A stretch of 64,000 nt of DNA from Romboutsia sedimentorum (GCF_030131845.1 NZ_JASKYM010000001.1:806001-870000); one strand, 5' to 3'; numbered from the stretch's first letter, positions 25,755 through 35,013 are shown. Translations and numbers: made by a program. Notes: a model not told the origin generated them from the letters alone.

Positions 25755-26255
25755 ATCATCTTTTATTTTTAAGAATAATTTAGCTGTTGCTAATGTATCA
25801 CTATCAGCTCTATGGGCATTTTTATTTTCTATATTATAGTATTCACATGCCGTTTCTAATTTTTTATTCTTGCCTTTGTATGTTTTACTGCTTTTTAATA
25901 ATTCTAGAGTACATATATGATTATCTATTGGTTCTAAATTTAATTCTTCAAGATAGTAATTTAAAAATTTTAAATCAAATTTTGCATTATGAGCTATTAT
26001 TGTTCTATCACCTATGTAATTCCTAAATCTAGGCAATACAGTTTCAATACTTTCTTCATTTTCAACCATTTCATTAGTTATATTAGTTATATTAGTTATA
26101 AAGTATGGTATAATTCCTTTTGGTTTTATAAATCTAGAATAGTTTTTCATTATTTTATTATCTATTATTTCAGTTATACCTATTTCTATTATCTCACAGC
26201 CTTTATATGGATCAAGGCCTGTTGTTTCTAAATCTACAACTACATATTCCTTCAT
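25749..26255 (-). CDS. DnaQ-like 3'-5' exonuclease (DEDDh)
   Basis: 168 residues. Exo I VVDLETTGLDP, Exo II AHNAKFDLKFL, and Exo III HRADSDTLATAKLF supply the four acidic residues and the His of the DEDDh class. It is a stand-alone domain similar to the PolC/DnaQ epsilon exonuclease, probably a DNA repair or RNA maturation exonuclease. The ATG at 26255 (MKEYVVV) has AAGGAGAA at good distance; a TTG directly before it is less likely. Confidence 0.9.
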   Translation of the reverse strand: MKEYVVVDLETTGLDPYKGCEIIEIGITEIIDNKIMKNYSRFIKPKGIIPYFITNITNITNEMVENEESIETVLPRFRNYIGDRTIIAHNAKFDLKFLNYYLEELNLEPIDNHICTLELLKSSKTYKGKNKKLETACEYYNIENKNAHRADSDTLATAKLFLKIKDDK

Positions 26256-26300
26256 CAAAGTTCTCCTTAAATTTTCAATAATTTATTATTTGTTTAATAC

Positions 26301-26350
26301 AAAACTAAGTACCTGCTATATAAAGTATTATATAGCAGGTACTTAGTTTT
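26301..26350. terminator. Bidirectional terminator between M23 hydrolase and exonuclease genes
   Basis: 23-nt perfect arms beginning AAAACTAAGTACCTGCTATA around a 4-nt loop, with T tracts in both directions. Confidence 0.8.
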
Positions 26351-26367
26351 TTGAATATAATTTTATA

Positions 26368-27456
26368 TTATATGTATGGAACTGGATTCGTATGCTTTCC
26401 ATTTATTCTTATCTCAAAATGCAAATGAGGTCCAGTTGATCTTCCTGTTGTACCAATCTTTGACACTACTTGTCCTTTTTGTACTCTTTGCCCTACCGAT
26501 ACCAATAGTTGGCTATTATGAGCATATAATGATACTTTTCCATCATCATGTTGTATCATAACTGTATTACCATAAGTACCTTGAACTGCTGAATATGTTA
26601 CAGTTCCACTGTCTATAGCTACTGCAGGTGTTCCTGTTGAAGCTGGTATATCTATTCCTGTATGCATTTTTTGTATATTTAAAACTGGATGTAATCTATA
26701 TCCATATGGAGAACTTATTGTACTATGTCCAGGCACAGGCCAAGATCCACTAGATATTATTGCTCCATTTAAACTGTCATCAGTATTATTTGCTGCATTT
26801 AGTTGTGCTTGCTTAGCCGCACTTTCTGCCGCCAATTTCTCTACTTCATTTTCTAAGCTATCTTCCTCAGTTTCTAGTTCTCTTTTTAGAGCCTCTAATT
26901 CACTTTTATCAGCTTTAACTTTTTCCTTATTTTGCTCTAAAGTCACTTTAAACTTTTCCTGTGTATCCTTTTTATCATTAAAATCTTTTTCTTTTTTTTG
27001 AACTTCAGCTTTATTTTTATCTAGTTCTTTTAATATTTTTTTATCTTGTTCTACAACTTGCTTTACTATGTAAATATTATTAAAAAAATCTGACAAAGAA
27101 TCGCTACTTAATATTACGTTAATATATTCCATAGAATAAGTATTATTAATAGCTTTTAATCTTTTTCCTAAAGCTTCTTCATTTTTTTTAATGTTATTTT
27201 CTAGCGTTTCGATTTCCGACTTAGTTTTATCTATTTCTAAACCTAGTTTTTCTATCTCACCGTTACTAGCATCTATATTTTTCTCTATATCAGATACATT
27301 AGAATCTAAAGCTTTAATTTTTTCTTCTAATGTAGTTTGTTCACTTCTATTTTCAATTAGTTTTTTATCTAAATTTTCTTGTTTTTCATCTGCATATATA
27401 AAATTTGTACTAATTAATACTGCACATGTAGTAATTATTGATATTGTTTTTTTCAC
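26368..27456 (-). CDS. Peptidoglycan hydrolase activator with coiled coil and M23 domain (EnvC-like)
   Basis: 362 residues. Signal peptide (MKKTISIITTCAVLISTNFIYA), then about 200 residues of Glu/Lys-rich coiled coil, a short linker, and a C-terminal M23 domain with GYRLHPVLNIQKMHTGIDIP and GPHLHFEIRINGKHTNP (zinc His and Asp residues present). Immediately downstream of ftsX, it is the partner hydrolase regulated by FtsEX. The start is a GTG at 27456 behind GGGGGAAATATA. Because the zinc residues are intact it may be a real endopeptidase rather than only an activator. Confidence 0.92.
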   Translation of the reverse strand: MKKTISIITTCAVLISTNFIYADEKQENLDKKLIENRSEQTTLEEKIKALDSNVSDIEKNIDASNGEIEKLGLEIDKTKSEIETLENNIKKNEEALGKRLKAINNTYSMEYINVILSSDSLSDFFNNIYIVKQVVEQDKKILKELDKNKAEVQKKEKDFNDKKDTQEKFKVTLEQNKEKVKADKSELEALKRELETEEDSLENEVEKLAAESAAKQAQLNAANNTDDSLNGAIISSGSWPVPGHSTISSPYGYRLHPVLNIQKMHTGIDIPASTGTPAVAIDSGTVTYSAVQGTYGNTVMIQHDDGKVSLYAHNSQLLVSVGQRVQKGQVVSKIGTTGRSTGPHLHFEIRINGKHTNPVPYI

Positions 27457-27473
27457 TATATTTCCCCCTGTTT

Positions 27474-28370
27474 TTATACTTTTAAATGTCTCTTTACTGA
27501 TACAACACTACCTAAAATACCAACACTTATGCCTGTTACTAATAAAGTAGCTATAAGGTATATGTACACACTAGTTAAAGGAAGTACAATATTTCCCATT
27601 ACAGAACTTATAATAGTTGTTATTTTTTCTAATATATATCCATACATTCCTATACAACTACCTATCGCTAACACTGACCCTATAATACCTATAATAAATC
27701 CCTCTACTATAAATGGTGCTATTACAAAGCCGTTGCTTGCTCCTACATATTTTATTATTTGTATTTCCTCTTTTTTGCTGTATACCCTACTTTTTATTGT
27801 ATTAGAGATTATAACTAAACATATTAATAATAACAATACTATAAATACTGTTCCAAATTTAGTAATAGTATCTGAAATACTCAAAAAGTTTTTCATTACA
27901 TCTTGAGCATACTTTACGTCATTTGCTCCGTCTAGCTTTAGTATTTTATTAGATATATTTTTTATATTGTTGGGGCTATCTATTGTTACAACATAATAAT
28001 CATCTAATGGGTTATTAACACCTTCTAAAAGATATGCATCTTCTCCCCAGCTCTTTTTTAGGTCTTTAAAAGATGTTTCTTTAGTTCTATACTCTACATT
28101 TTTTACACCGTTCAGTTTGCTTATATTACTTTTTAGCTCAATTCTAGCGTCATCCTCTATATTAGATTCTACAGACACCCTTACTTCATTTATTTCATCT
28201 TTTGTAACTTTAATAAACTGATTTATATTTAAAACTATAGTAAGTACTATTCCAAGTATTATTAATGATGCTGTAACTGAGATTATTGATATAAAACTCA
28301 TTGTTTTATTATGAAAAACCCCTTTAATCCCTTGCTTTAAACTATATAAAAATTTAGACATTAATTTCAT
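27474..28370 (-). CDS. ftsX: Cell division ABC transporter permease FtsX
   Basis: 298 residues with four membrane segments: one near residues 20-45, a large extracellular loop, and three at about 170-290. This is the FtsX/MacB topology. The sequence begins LYSLKQGIKGVFHNKTMSFISI, typical of FtsX. With FtsE it transmits ATP-driven conformational change across the membrane to a cell-wall hydrolase. It overlaps the ftsE gene by 17 bp. Confidence 0.94.
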   Translation of the reverse strand: MKLMSKFLYSLKQGIKGVFHNKTMSFISIISVTASLIILGIVLTIVLNINQFIKVTKDEINEVRVSVESNIEDDARIELKSNISKLNGVKNVEYRTKETSFKDLKKSWGEDAYLLEGVNNPLDDYYVVTIDSPNNIKNISNKILKLDGANDVKYAQDVMKNFLSISDTITKFGTVFIVLLLLICLVIISNTIKSRVYSKKEEIQIIKYVGASNGFVIAPFIVEGFIIGIIGSVLAIGSCIGMYGYILEKITTIISSVMGNIVLPLTSVYIYLIATLLVTGISVGILGSVVSVKRHLKV

Positions 28371-29040
28371 ATAAATCCCTCTTCGTATCTTTCACTATTT
28401 TTCCTTTTTGAATTTCTATAACTCTTTTTGGAAATAATTTTAAAATCTCAATATCATGAGTTGCCATTATCACAGTTACACCTTCTGCATTTATATCATT
28501 TAATATATTCAATATGCCTATAGAATTATATATATCTAAGTTTCCTGTGCACTCATCAGCTATAATGATTGCCGGCTTGTTTACTATAGCCCTAGCTATA
28601 CAAACTCTCTGACATTCTCCACCTGATAATTCTGACGGATATTTATTGTGTTTATCTGCAATTCCTACTTTATGTAGAATTTCTAGAACTCTAGGCCTTA
28701 TGTCTTTAGGATTTGCTCCTACTACTCTCATAGCGATTTCAACATTTTCAAATACAGTTTTTTCTTTTAACAACTTGAAATCTTGAAATACAATTCCTAA
28801 GTGCCTTCTATATTTATGTATTTTATTAGGTTTTATTTTTGTTATTTCTTGCCCTACTACTGATAACCTACCTGCTGAGATTTTTTCTTCTCTAGTTAAC
28901 AATTTAAACAAAGTAGATTTACCTGCACCTGATGGACCTACTAAAAATACAAATTCACCTTGTTTTATACCTAAATTTATATTATCTAATGATTTGTTGC
29001 CATCATTATAAATTTTATCTACATTAGTAAATTTAATCAA
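28354..29040 (-). CDS. ftsE: Cell division ATP-binding protein FtsE
   Basis: 228 residues, the normal FtsE length, when started at the TTG at 29040 (LIKFTNVDKIYNDG) behind GGAGTG. The longer frame to 29085 adds a Lys-rich tail with no ribosome site. Walker A GPSGAGKST, signature LSGGECQRV, and Walker B AIIIADECTG are present. It forms the FtsEX complex driving the M23 hydrolase encoded two genes on. Confidence 0.94.
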   Translation of the reverse strand: MIKFTNVDKIYNDGNKSLDNINLGIKQGEFVFLVGPSGAGKSTLFKLLTREEKISAGRLSVVGQEITKIKPNKIHKYRRHLGIVFQDFKLLKEKTVFENVEIAMRVVGANPKDIRPRVLEILHKVGIADKHNKYPSELSGGECQRVCIARAIVNKPAIIIADECTGNLDIYNSIGILNILNDINAEGVTVIMATHDIEILKLFPKRVIEIQKGKIVKDTKRDLYEINV

Positions 29041-29169
29041 TTTTATCACTCCACTTTTCTTTTTCTTTGAGTTATATCTAAGCATTTTGCTTTCTTTTTA
29101 ATTATACACAATTTTGTCTTTTTTTGTAACCTTTTTGTAACTCAAATAATTATTTTTACAAATAAAATT

Positions 29170-29221
29170 AAAAATCTCTTGCATACCTAAACTATGTAGT
29201 TTAGATACACAAGAGATTTTT
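29170..29221. terminator. Bidirectional terminator between subtilisin and ftsE regions
   Basis: AAAAATCTCTTG and CAAGAGATTTTT arms enclose a second small stem (TAAACTA/TAGTTTA). It ends at the stop codon of the protease gene and serves that gene. Confidence 0.75.
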
Positions 29222-30174
29222 CAATATTTTAATTTTCCTTTAATTTTTGTTTGTGACAAATAAACCAATCCATTACCTTGTACTGCACGTGAATACTGTA
29301 GTAATTTAGTATGTTTAATTAATTGAGCATATAATTCCGTTTCATTCAAATTTCTTTTAAATTCTTCTTTTGACCAATTTTTTAATAATGCTAAACTCCC
29401 ACTTACATGAGGTGTAGCCATACTAGTTCCGCTTAATACTGCAAATTGATTTCCTGGGTACGTTGAAAGTATATCTACTCCCGGTGCCACTACATCTATA
29501 TTTAAATTTGAATTACTAAAATTTGCTGGAACCCCTTTTTTATCTACAGCTCCAACAGATATTACTTCTGGATATGCAGCTGGATATGAATATTCAAAGT
29601 CATTAACATTTCCATCTCCATCATTACCTGCTGCACAAACTAATAGTATGTTTTTATTTACAGCTTCTTTTACAGCTTTTTCTAACTTTTCTGTACTTTT
29701 AGGCATCCCTAAAGACATAGATATTATATCTACATTTTGCTCAATAGCATAATATATAGCATTTACTACCCAGCTTACTTTTCCTGAGCCAGTTCTGTCT
29801 ATAGCTTTTAATACATATATATCCGCTTTAGGTGCAACTCCCATTATAGTGTTATTTTTACCATTAGCTGCAATAGTTCCTATTACATGAGTTCCATGCC
29901 CTACTCTATCTACAACTATATTGTGGCTTTTTCCATCTTCATCAGTAAAATTTCTAACTGCAACAATATTATCTTTTAAACTCTCATGATTTATATCACA
30001 TCCTGAATCTATTACTGCAATCTTAATACCATTGCCTTGATTAGAGTCATCCCAAATAGTTTTTGCTTTTATCATTTCGATTCCATATGGAGTTTTTGAT
30101 TCCTTACTCCTAAATTGCCTATTTAATGTAAAAGGTAATAATTTTACATTAACATCACTTTGTTTATTTTTCAT
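29221..30174 (-). CDS. Intracellular subtilisin-like serine protease (S8)
   Basis: 317 residues. Catalytic Asp56 (AVIDSGCDINH), His93 (GHGTHVIGT), Ser251 (GTSMATPHVSG) and oxyanion Asn184 (AAGNDGDG). No signal peptide. The short N-terminal stretch with LLPFTLNRQ resembles the LIPY inhibitory pro-sequence of intracellular subtilisins (IspA), so it likely acts in the cytoplasm after removal of that segment. I start at the ATG at 30174, with GGAGTGATATTT upstream, rather than at GTG 9 bp earlier. Confidence 0.9.
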   Translation of the reverse strand: MKNKQSDVNVKLLPFTLNRQFRSKESKTPYGIEMIKAKTIWDDSNQGNGIKIAVIDSGCDINHESLKDNIVAVRNFTDEDGKSHNIVVDRVGHGTHVIGTIAANGKNNTIMGVAPKADIYVLKAIDRTGSGKVSWVVNAIYYAIEQNVDIISMSLGMPKSTEKLEKAVKEAVNKNILLVCAAGNDGDGNVNDFEYSYPAAYPEVISVGAVDKKGVPANFSNSNLNIDVVAPGVDILSTYPGNQFAVLSGTSMATPHVSGSLALLKNWSKEEFKRNLNETELYAQLIKHTKLLQYSRAVQGNGLVYLSQTKIKGKLKY

Positions 30175-30206
30175 AAATATCACTCCAAAATTTGCTTTCT
30201 ATTTAA

Positions 30207-31397
30207 TTATATAAATTCAAAATGATTTTGGTGATTACTTTTCTTTTTTAAATAGCGAGTAATGTCTTTCAATATACAATTTTCTTTATCTCCACTTATG
30301 TCTAAATCATATATATTTTTTTCATCTTTATCATCTATTCTATATATACCTTGTACTATTTTTTCATTTTCTATAATTACATCTAATGTTGCACTAGAGA
30401 TCAAATAATATGTTCCTATCCTTCCTTTTTTATCTTCTTTCCACTCCCCAATATATTTATATAATTCACATGTATATGTTCCTATACCATCTTTTTGCCC
30501 TTTTTTGAAATCACCTTCATAAATATTCTTATTATAATATATATACCTTCCTACACCTTCAAATACATCGTCTTTAAACTCACCTTCATATATCTCTTTA
30601 TTTCTATACTTAATTATACCGCTTCCCCGTCTACATCCATATTTATATTCGCCATCATATATATTTCCTTCTACGTCTGTATAGCATCCATGCCCATGAA
30701 ATGTGTTGTCTTTAAACTCTCCTATATACTTGCTTCCATCTTTAAACTTATACTCACCTTTGCCATTAATCTTTCCACCTCTAAATTCGCCTTCATAAAT
30801 ATCTCCATTAGATTTTATTAATTTTCCATCCCCACTTTGTAAGTTATCTTCCCATATTCCGCTATATTTACTTCCGTCTTTATAGTATAAAACTCCTTTA
30901 CCATTTTTTTTATTATTTATAAAATACCCTTTATACATATCTTTATTTTTATATGTATAAAGACCTAAGCCTTCTATTGTACCGTTTTTAAAATCTCCAC
31001 TATAAGTTGATCCATCACTATATATATATTTTCCTATGCTATGCATCTTGTCATCTTTCCAAAGTCCCTCATATCGTTCCTTATTTGCAAATATGCATAC
31101 ACCAAATCCATGTTTCTTTCCATTTATGGTTTCACCTTTATACATGTCGCCATTATCATACTTGAGCACTTTTTCTCCATTTAAATTAGAAGTCTGTTGG
31201 TTTACTTTCTTTTTATTATTAATTTCGCGGTTATTTATATCTACCTTGTCACATGTGCTTCTTGAATACTTATTTTTTTTAAATTTACTTTTTCTTGAAC
31301 TAATAATAAACTTTACTATTAACAGTAAAATTAATATTGATGATAGGCATATAAAGACTGTTAATATTGTCATAATATACTTCATTATTTGCTCCAT
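30207..31397 (-). CDS. Membrane-anchored MORN-repeat protein
   Basis: 396 residues. One N-terminal membrane segment (about 8-28), a basic linker, then about 11 MORN repeats of roughly 23 residues, recognisable by Y-x-G-x-(F/W)-x-(N/D)...G-x-G units such as YKGETINGKKHGFG and YEGEFRGGKINGKG. A non-repetitive 60-residue C-terminus follows. MORN domains bind membranes or proteins in eukaryotes; bacterial roles are mostly unknown. ATG behind GGGGAGAG. It lies 33 bp upstream of the subtilisin gene, so the two may form an operon. Confidence 0.85.
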   Translation of the reverse strand: MEQIMKYIMTILTVFICLSSILILLLIVKFIISSRKSKFKKNKYSRSTCDKVDINNREINNKKKVNQQTSNLNGEKVLKYDNGDMYKGETINGKKHGFGVCIFANKERYEGLWKDDKMHSIGKYIYSDGSTYSGDFKNGTIEGLGLYTYKNKDMYKGYFINNKKNGKGVLYYKDGSKYSGIWEDNLQSGDGKLIKSNGDIYEGEFRGGKINGKGEYKFKDGSKYIGEFKDNTFHGHGCYTDVEGNIYDGEYKYGCRRGSGIIKYRNKEIYEGEFKDDVFEGVGRYIYYNKNIYEGDFKKGQKDGIGTYTCELYKYIGEWKEDKKGRIGTYYLISSATLDVIIENEKIVQGIYRIDDKDEKNIYDLDISGDKENCILKDITRYLKKKSNHQNHFEFI

Positions 31398-31535
31398 AGT
31401 AATCTCTCCCCACTTACATAGTACTTATGTTAATTTATATTTATATCCCATCATATTTATTCGTAAATGTATAAGTATTACTCTAAATTTATTAAATATA
31501 TTTTTTAGTTTTTTTATAAGGTATTATTTTTCGCA

Positions 31536-31576
31536 AAAAAAAGCTATCAATATATTAAAATATCAACAGCTTTTTT
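31536..31576. terminator. Terminator of the exonuclease-like gene
   Basis: AAAAAAGCT...AGCTTTTTT stem with an imperfect inner part, overlapping the stop of the gene at 31563. Confidence 0.5.
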
Positions 31577-32579
31577 CTAAAAAACAACTACGATCTATAT
31601 TCTCATAACTTAAATCTTCATCAAATAATGTAACTATATTTTTAAGTTCTTCTTTATATTCTTCTTTATTTAATTTATAAAGCATCAAGTCCTCTAGTAA
31701 ATCTTTTATATCAAAATATAAATTTTCTATTAAGTAAAAATAGCCACATTCTAAATTTTTAATTTTATCTATTGTATCAAGTTTTCTATTTATATCTCTC
31801 AAAACATCTATATTATATATATCTATATCTTGTATAGATTGTAAATATTGTCGTAGTGTTTTTATCACTTCTATAGACATGTCTTCTTCATTGTATTTAT
31901 TTTTATTTGCATAAAAATTATTTATATACTTCTTAAAGTTTGCTTCTAAGTTTTCATTAATTGTGCTAAATGGAGCTCTTACAAAATCTTTAATTATCAA
32001 CAGATTTCTAATATCTTCACTTTCTTGCAAAACATCATCTAAAATATATAAATTATAAGCATCATATAATGGATCATGTGCATCGCCTTTAAATTCTAGA
32101 TTCGCACATTCTAATAAATTTTTTAAAGATATATAATTCATACACTTTATTCCATAATCTAAATACTTATCTTTTATATCTACAAATAAACTTTTAATGT
32201 TGTTTATAAATCTTGGATGATTATATTTTTTAGCACTTTTTTTATCTGTATTATTAAAACAAGTTAAATCTAAATTTCCAAAAGTATAAATTCCTTCTAT
32301 TTGAGAAAATATTCCTAGCCATTTTTTAAATTTTCTCATCACTTCTTCATAAGTAGGTGCTTTTTCTAAATCCTCTTGATTTATTTGGGTAAGTGCTTGT
32401 ATATGTGGATAAATATATTGACTACTTACTGGCTTTATTAAAGATTTAAATTCTTCTATTTCCCCTGTGTCTGTATCATACTGTATTGCACCTATAGCTA
32501 TTATATCTGCATTTAACATATCCCTTTTATTTCTAGCACTTGGCATATTCATTTCAAAGTCTATATATATTTTTTTCAA
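31563..32579 (-). CDS. DEDDh exonuclease-like protein with C-terminal helical extension
   Basis: 338 residues. The N-terminal 195 residues follow an ERI-1/KapD-like exonuclease: IDFEMNMPSA (Exo I), FGNLDLTCF (Exo II region) and HDPLYDAYNLYILDDVL (Exo III). The catalytic acids are mostly in place (DFE, D in GNLD, HD..D). The remaining about 140 residues are helical, Lys/Glu/Tyr-rich and not recognised. The start is a TTG at 32579 behind AGAAGGGG. Likely RNA or DNA exonuclease; activity unproven. Confidence 0.75.
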   Translation of the reverse strand: MKKIYIDFEMNMPSARNKRDMLNADIIAIGAIQYDTDTGEIEEFKSLIKPVSSQYIYPHIQALTQINQEDLEKAPTYEEVMRKFKKWLGIFSQIEGIYTFGNLDLTCFNNTDKKSAKKYNHPRFINNIKSLFVDIKDKYLDYGIKCMNYISLKNLLECANLEFKGDAHDPLYDAYNLYILDDVLQESEDIRNLLIIKDFVRAPFSTINENLEANFKKYINNFYANKNKYNEEDMSIEVIKTLRQYLQSIQDIDIYNIDVLRDINRKLDTIDKIKNLECGYFYLIENLYFDIKDLLEDLMLYKLNKEEYKEELKNIVTLFDEDLSYENIDRSCFLEKSC

Positions 32580-32706
32580 TATAAACCATCCCCTTCTAAA
32601 TAACTCTACTTATAGTCTATCATTTTATTATAGATTTTTTCATAAATATTTTAATAAAATTTCAAATATTTTTATGTAATTACCACTTTTGATAATTTTT
32701 ATATAT

Positions 32707-32739
32707 AAAAACCGATGATAAATTTTATCATCGGTTTTT
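32707..32739. terminator. Terminator downstream of the TtcA-like gene
   Basis: A near-perfect palindrome AAAAACCGATGATAAA and complement, followed on both sides by A/T runs. Confidence 0.8.
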
Positions 32740-32755
32740 GTATATTTTTTATAAT

Positions 32756-33616
32756 TTATTCATGTCTTTCCATAAAAGAGTGTTTTTCTCCATCTATTTG
32801 CCACCCTAAGACGGAATCTACATTTACATTTTCAGATGCTTTGAAAATAGACTTTTCTACATCCTTAAAATTAGTTCCTAGATTTTTTATTAAATCTTTT
32901 ATTTCATATCTTTTATTACCAGTTTTTTTAGCTGCAACCATACAAGCACAGTTTAATGGCCATATTCCACTAGTTTGTATAAATTTAATTATATGTTCTT
33001 CTCTTATATAATAAAGAGGTCTTATTATTTTTATTCCATCAAAGTTTGTAGAATCTAACTTCGGCAACATTGTTTTAAAGTTACCTGCACATAATAAATT
33101 AAGCATTGTAGTTTCTATTACATCATCATAGTGATGTCCTAGAGCTAATTTATTACAGCCTAATTCTTGAGCTTTAGAATATAATGCTCCCCTTCTCATT
33201 CTCGCACACATATAACAAGGATAATCTTTTGCTATTTCATCTGCTATCTCAAATATTTTTGAATCAAATAAGTGTATAGGTATATCTAAATAATCACAAT
33301 TGTCTATAAGCAATTTTCTTATATCTTCATGATAACCTGGGTCCATAGCTATAAATTCTATTTCAAATTTAACTTGACCATGTCTTTTTAATTCCTGAAA
33401 CATTTTAGCCATAAGTAAGCTATCTTTTCCTCCAGATATAGCAATAGCGATTTTATCCCCATCTTCTACTAAATTATAAGCTTTTATTGCTTTTATGAAT
33501 TTTGACCATAAATTTTTTCTAAATTTTTTTATTATACTTTTTTCTATATCTCTTAATGGCTGTCTTTCATCAAATGGTACTATAATTTCACAGCCTTTTC
33601 CTGCTAAATCGCTCAT
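32756..33616 (-). CDS. TtcA/TilS-family PP-loop ATPase (probable tRNA thiolation)
   Basis: 286 residues. PP-loop AISGGKDSLLMAK near residue 60, CYMCARMRRGALY (CxxC) in the middle and LGHHYDDVIETTMLNLL are TtcA-like; a further Cys pair appears in LNCACM. TtcA-type enzymes thiolate tRNA cytidine 32 using a 4Fe-4S cluster held by Cys residues. The lack of a C-terminal TilS domain argues against lysidine synthetase. A related TtuA or unknown sulfur transferase is possible. ATG behind GAGGTG. Confidence 0.82.
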   Translation of the reverse strand: MSDLAGKGCEIIVPFDERQPLRDIEKSIIKKFRKNLWSKFIKAIKAYNLVEDGDKIAIAISGGKDSLLMAKMFQELKRHGQVKFEIEFIAMDPGYHEDIRKLLIDNCDYLDIPIHLFDSKIFEIADEIAKDYPCYMCARMRRGALYSKAQELGCNKLALGHHYDDVIETTMLNLLCAGNFKTMLPKLDSTNFDGIKIIRPLYYIREEHIIKFIQTSGIWPLNCACMVAAKKTGNKRYEIKDLIKNLGTNFKDVEKSIFKASENVNVDSVLGWQIDGEKHSFMERHE

Positions 33617-33752
33617 TCTTTCACCTCATTTTTATACAAACATGCAAATTATTTTATCATAAATAACGTTAATAATTCAAGTAATACATAAATTTATTAT
33701 TTTTTTAATAGTACAACTTTTTATTATTTTAAGGAACGCTTTTTACTTGTAC

Positions 33753-33782
33753 GAATATCATGTTATTAGATAGACATTATCT
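33753..33782 (+). promoter_or_regulatory. Sigma-E-like promoter of cotJABC
   Basis: GAATATC, 15 bp, CATTATCT, close to the mother-cell sigma-E consensus (KMATATT, 14-15 bp, CATACANT). It is about 25 bp upstream of the cotJA start, consistent with sporulation expression. Confidence 0.55.
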
Positions 33783-33807
33783 AGTTTTAGACAAGGAGGG
33801 CTAATAA

Positions 33808-34017
33808 ATGCAAAATAACAACAAAGGGGTTACAAAAGATTCTGGAAATTCTTTCGCTAGACCATATGTAAACAATCAAACTTTCACTAAAATGTATAAC
33901 ACAGCTAGTGCTTTAAAACATGGTACTATCTTTCCAGAATTATTTTTGCTTGATTCTTTAATGTACAACAAAGATTTATATTCTACGCCTAAAAAAAGAA
34001 ATGGAGGTAGAAGATAA
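33808..34017 (+). CDS. cotJA: Spore coat-associated protein CotJA
   Basis: 69 residues. The sequence ending in KHGTIFPELFLLDSLMYNKDLY is the CotJA signature. First gene of cotJABC; its stop overlaps the cotJB start by one base. Made in the mother cell and deposited on the spore with the manganese catalase CotJC. Confidence 0.92.
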   Translation: MQNNNKGVTKDSGNSFARPYVNNQTFTKMYNTASALKHGTIFPELFLLDSLMYNKDLYSTPKKRNGGRR

Positions 34018-34283
34018 TGAGAAAAGAATCTAGACAAGAACTTTTAAGAAGTGTTCAAGAACTTAGTTTTGCATGCTTGGATATGAATTTATATTTAGAT
34101 AATCATCCAGATGATAAAAAAGCAATTAATACTTACAATTCTTTAAGTACGCAGTTTATGCAAGCTAGGTACGCTTATGAAAATAAATATGGACCATTAA
34201 CAAACTTTGGTTATTCACCAAGTAAATATCCTTGGCAATGGGTTTCAAATCCTTGGCCTTGGGACAAAGAATTTAATGATTAG
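34017..34283 (+). CDS. cotJB: Spore coat protein CotJB
   Basis: 88 residues. RQELLRSVQELSFACLDMNLYLDNHP at the start and GPLTNFGYSPSKYPWQWVSNPWPWDKE at the end are typical of CotJB. It overlaps cotJA by one base, so translation is coupled, and precedes cotJC by 27 bp. Confidence 0.94.
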   Translation: MRKESRQELLRSVQELSFACLDMNLYLDNHPDDKKAINTYNSLSTQFMQARYAYENKYGPLTNFGYSPSKYPWQWVSNPWPWDKEFND

Positions 34284-34310
34284 ATAATTATTGGGGAGGG
34301 TTAGAATTTT

Positions 34311-34883
34311 ATGTGGATTTATCAAAAAACATTACAACACCCTATTAATCTTAAAAATGGGGATTTACAGATGGCTAAATACCTAATAACTCAATTTGGA
34401 GGTCCAAATGGAGAATTAGGTGCCGCTATAAGATATTTAAGCCAAAGATATACTATGCCTACAGGGAAATCTCGTGCACTTTTAACTGATATAGGCACCG
34501 AGGAACTTGCTCATGTGGAAATGATCGGCACTATGGTTTATCAATTAACTTGTGATGCTACACCTGAACAACTACGTGCTGCGGGGCTTGGATCTAGTTA
34601 TGCACAAAACGGATTTGGAATCTATCCATCTGATTCTAATGGGGTACCTTTTAGTGCTGCACCGATAGCTGTTATGGGTAATGCCGTTACTGATTTACAT
34701 GAGGATATGGCTGCTGAACAAAAAGCTTTGGCAACTTATTATCATCTTATTAATTTAACAGATGATGCTGATATAATAGAAGTATTGAGATTTTTAGGAG
34801 AAAGAGAAATCGTTCATTATCAACGATTTGGAGAGGCCTTAATGGATGTTTATGATTTTGAAGAGGGTCAAAGCATTTTTTAG
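34311..34883 (+). CDS. cotJC: Spore coat protein CotJC, manganese catalase family
   Basis: 190 residues. GAAIRYLSQRYTMPTGKSRALLTDIGTEELAHVEMIGTMVYQL and LHEDMAAEQKA...GEREIVHYQRFGE contain the Glu and His ligands of the di-manganese site. It protects the spore surface against peroxide. The ATG follows GGGGAGGG. Last gene of the operon; a strong terminator lies 24 bp downstream. Confidence 0.95.
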   Translation: MWIYQKTLQHPINLKNGDLQMAKYLITQFGGPNGELGAAIRYLSQRYTMPTGKSRALLTDIGTEELAHVEMIGTMVYQLTCDATPEQLRAAGLGSSYAQNGFGIYPSDSNGVPFSAAPIAVMGNAVTDLHEDMAAEQKALATYYHLINLTDDADIIEVLRFLGEREIVHYQRFGEALMDVYDFEEGQSIF

Positions 34884-34906
34884 TAAAATATTAATAATTT
34901 ATTTTC

Positions 34907-34946
34907 AAACCACCTTTTTTATTTTAAATTTAGGTGGTTTTTTATT
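34907..34946 (+). terminator. Terminator of cotJABC
   Basis: AAACCACC...GGTGGTTT stem followed by a T run on the plus strand. Confidence 0.85.
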
Positions 34947-34970
34947 TTTTATAAATATATAATAAAAATA

Positions 34971-35006
34971 AAAAACTCTTACTACAATAGTTTAGTAAGA
35001 GTTTTT
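34971..35006. terminator. Terminator for the minus-strand microprotein transcript
   Basis: AAAAACTCTTACTA and TAGTAAGAGTTTTT form a 14-bp stem. It lies about 100 bp downstream of the microprotein gene, defining a short minus-strand transcription unit. Confidence 0.75.
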
Positions 35007-35013
35007 CATCTTT

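Noticed and set aside
26301-26350. Long perfect palindrome as a possible mobile-element end
   Set aside because: It sits between gene ends with T tracts on both sides and fits a bidirectional terminator; no target duplication or transposase is present.
30380-31200. Repeated DNA in the MORN gene, as a possible tandem-repeat array or CRISPR
   Set aside because: The repetition is at protein level (about 23-residue MORN units) and diverged at nucleotide level; there are no conserved direct repeats with spacers.
31036-31608. Plus-strand 190-codon open frame
   Set aside because: It is antisense to the MORN-repeat gene and the adjacent exonuclease gene, with no ribosome site.
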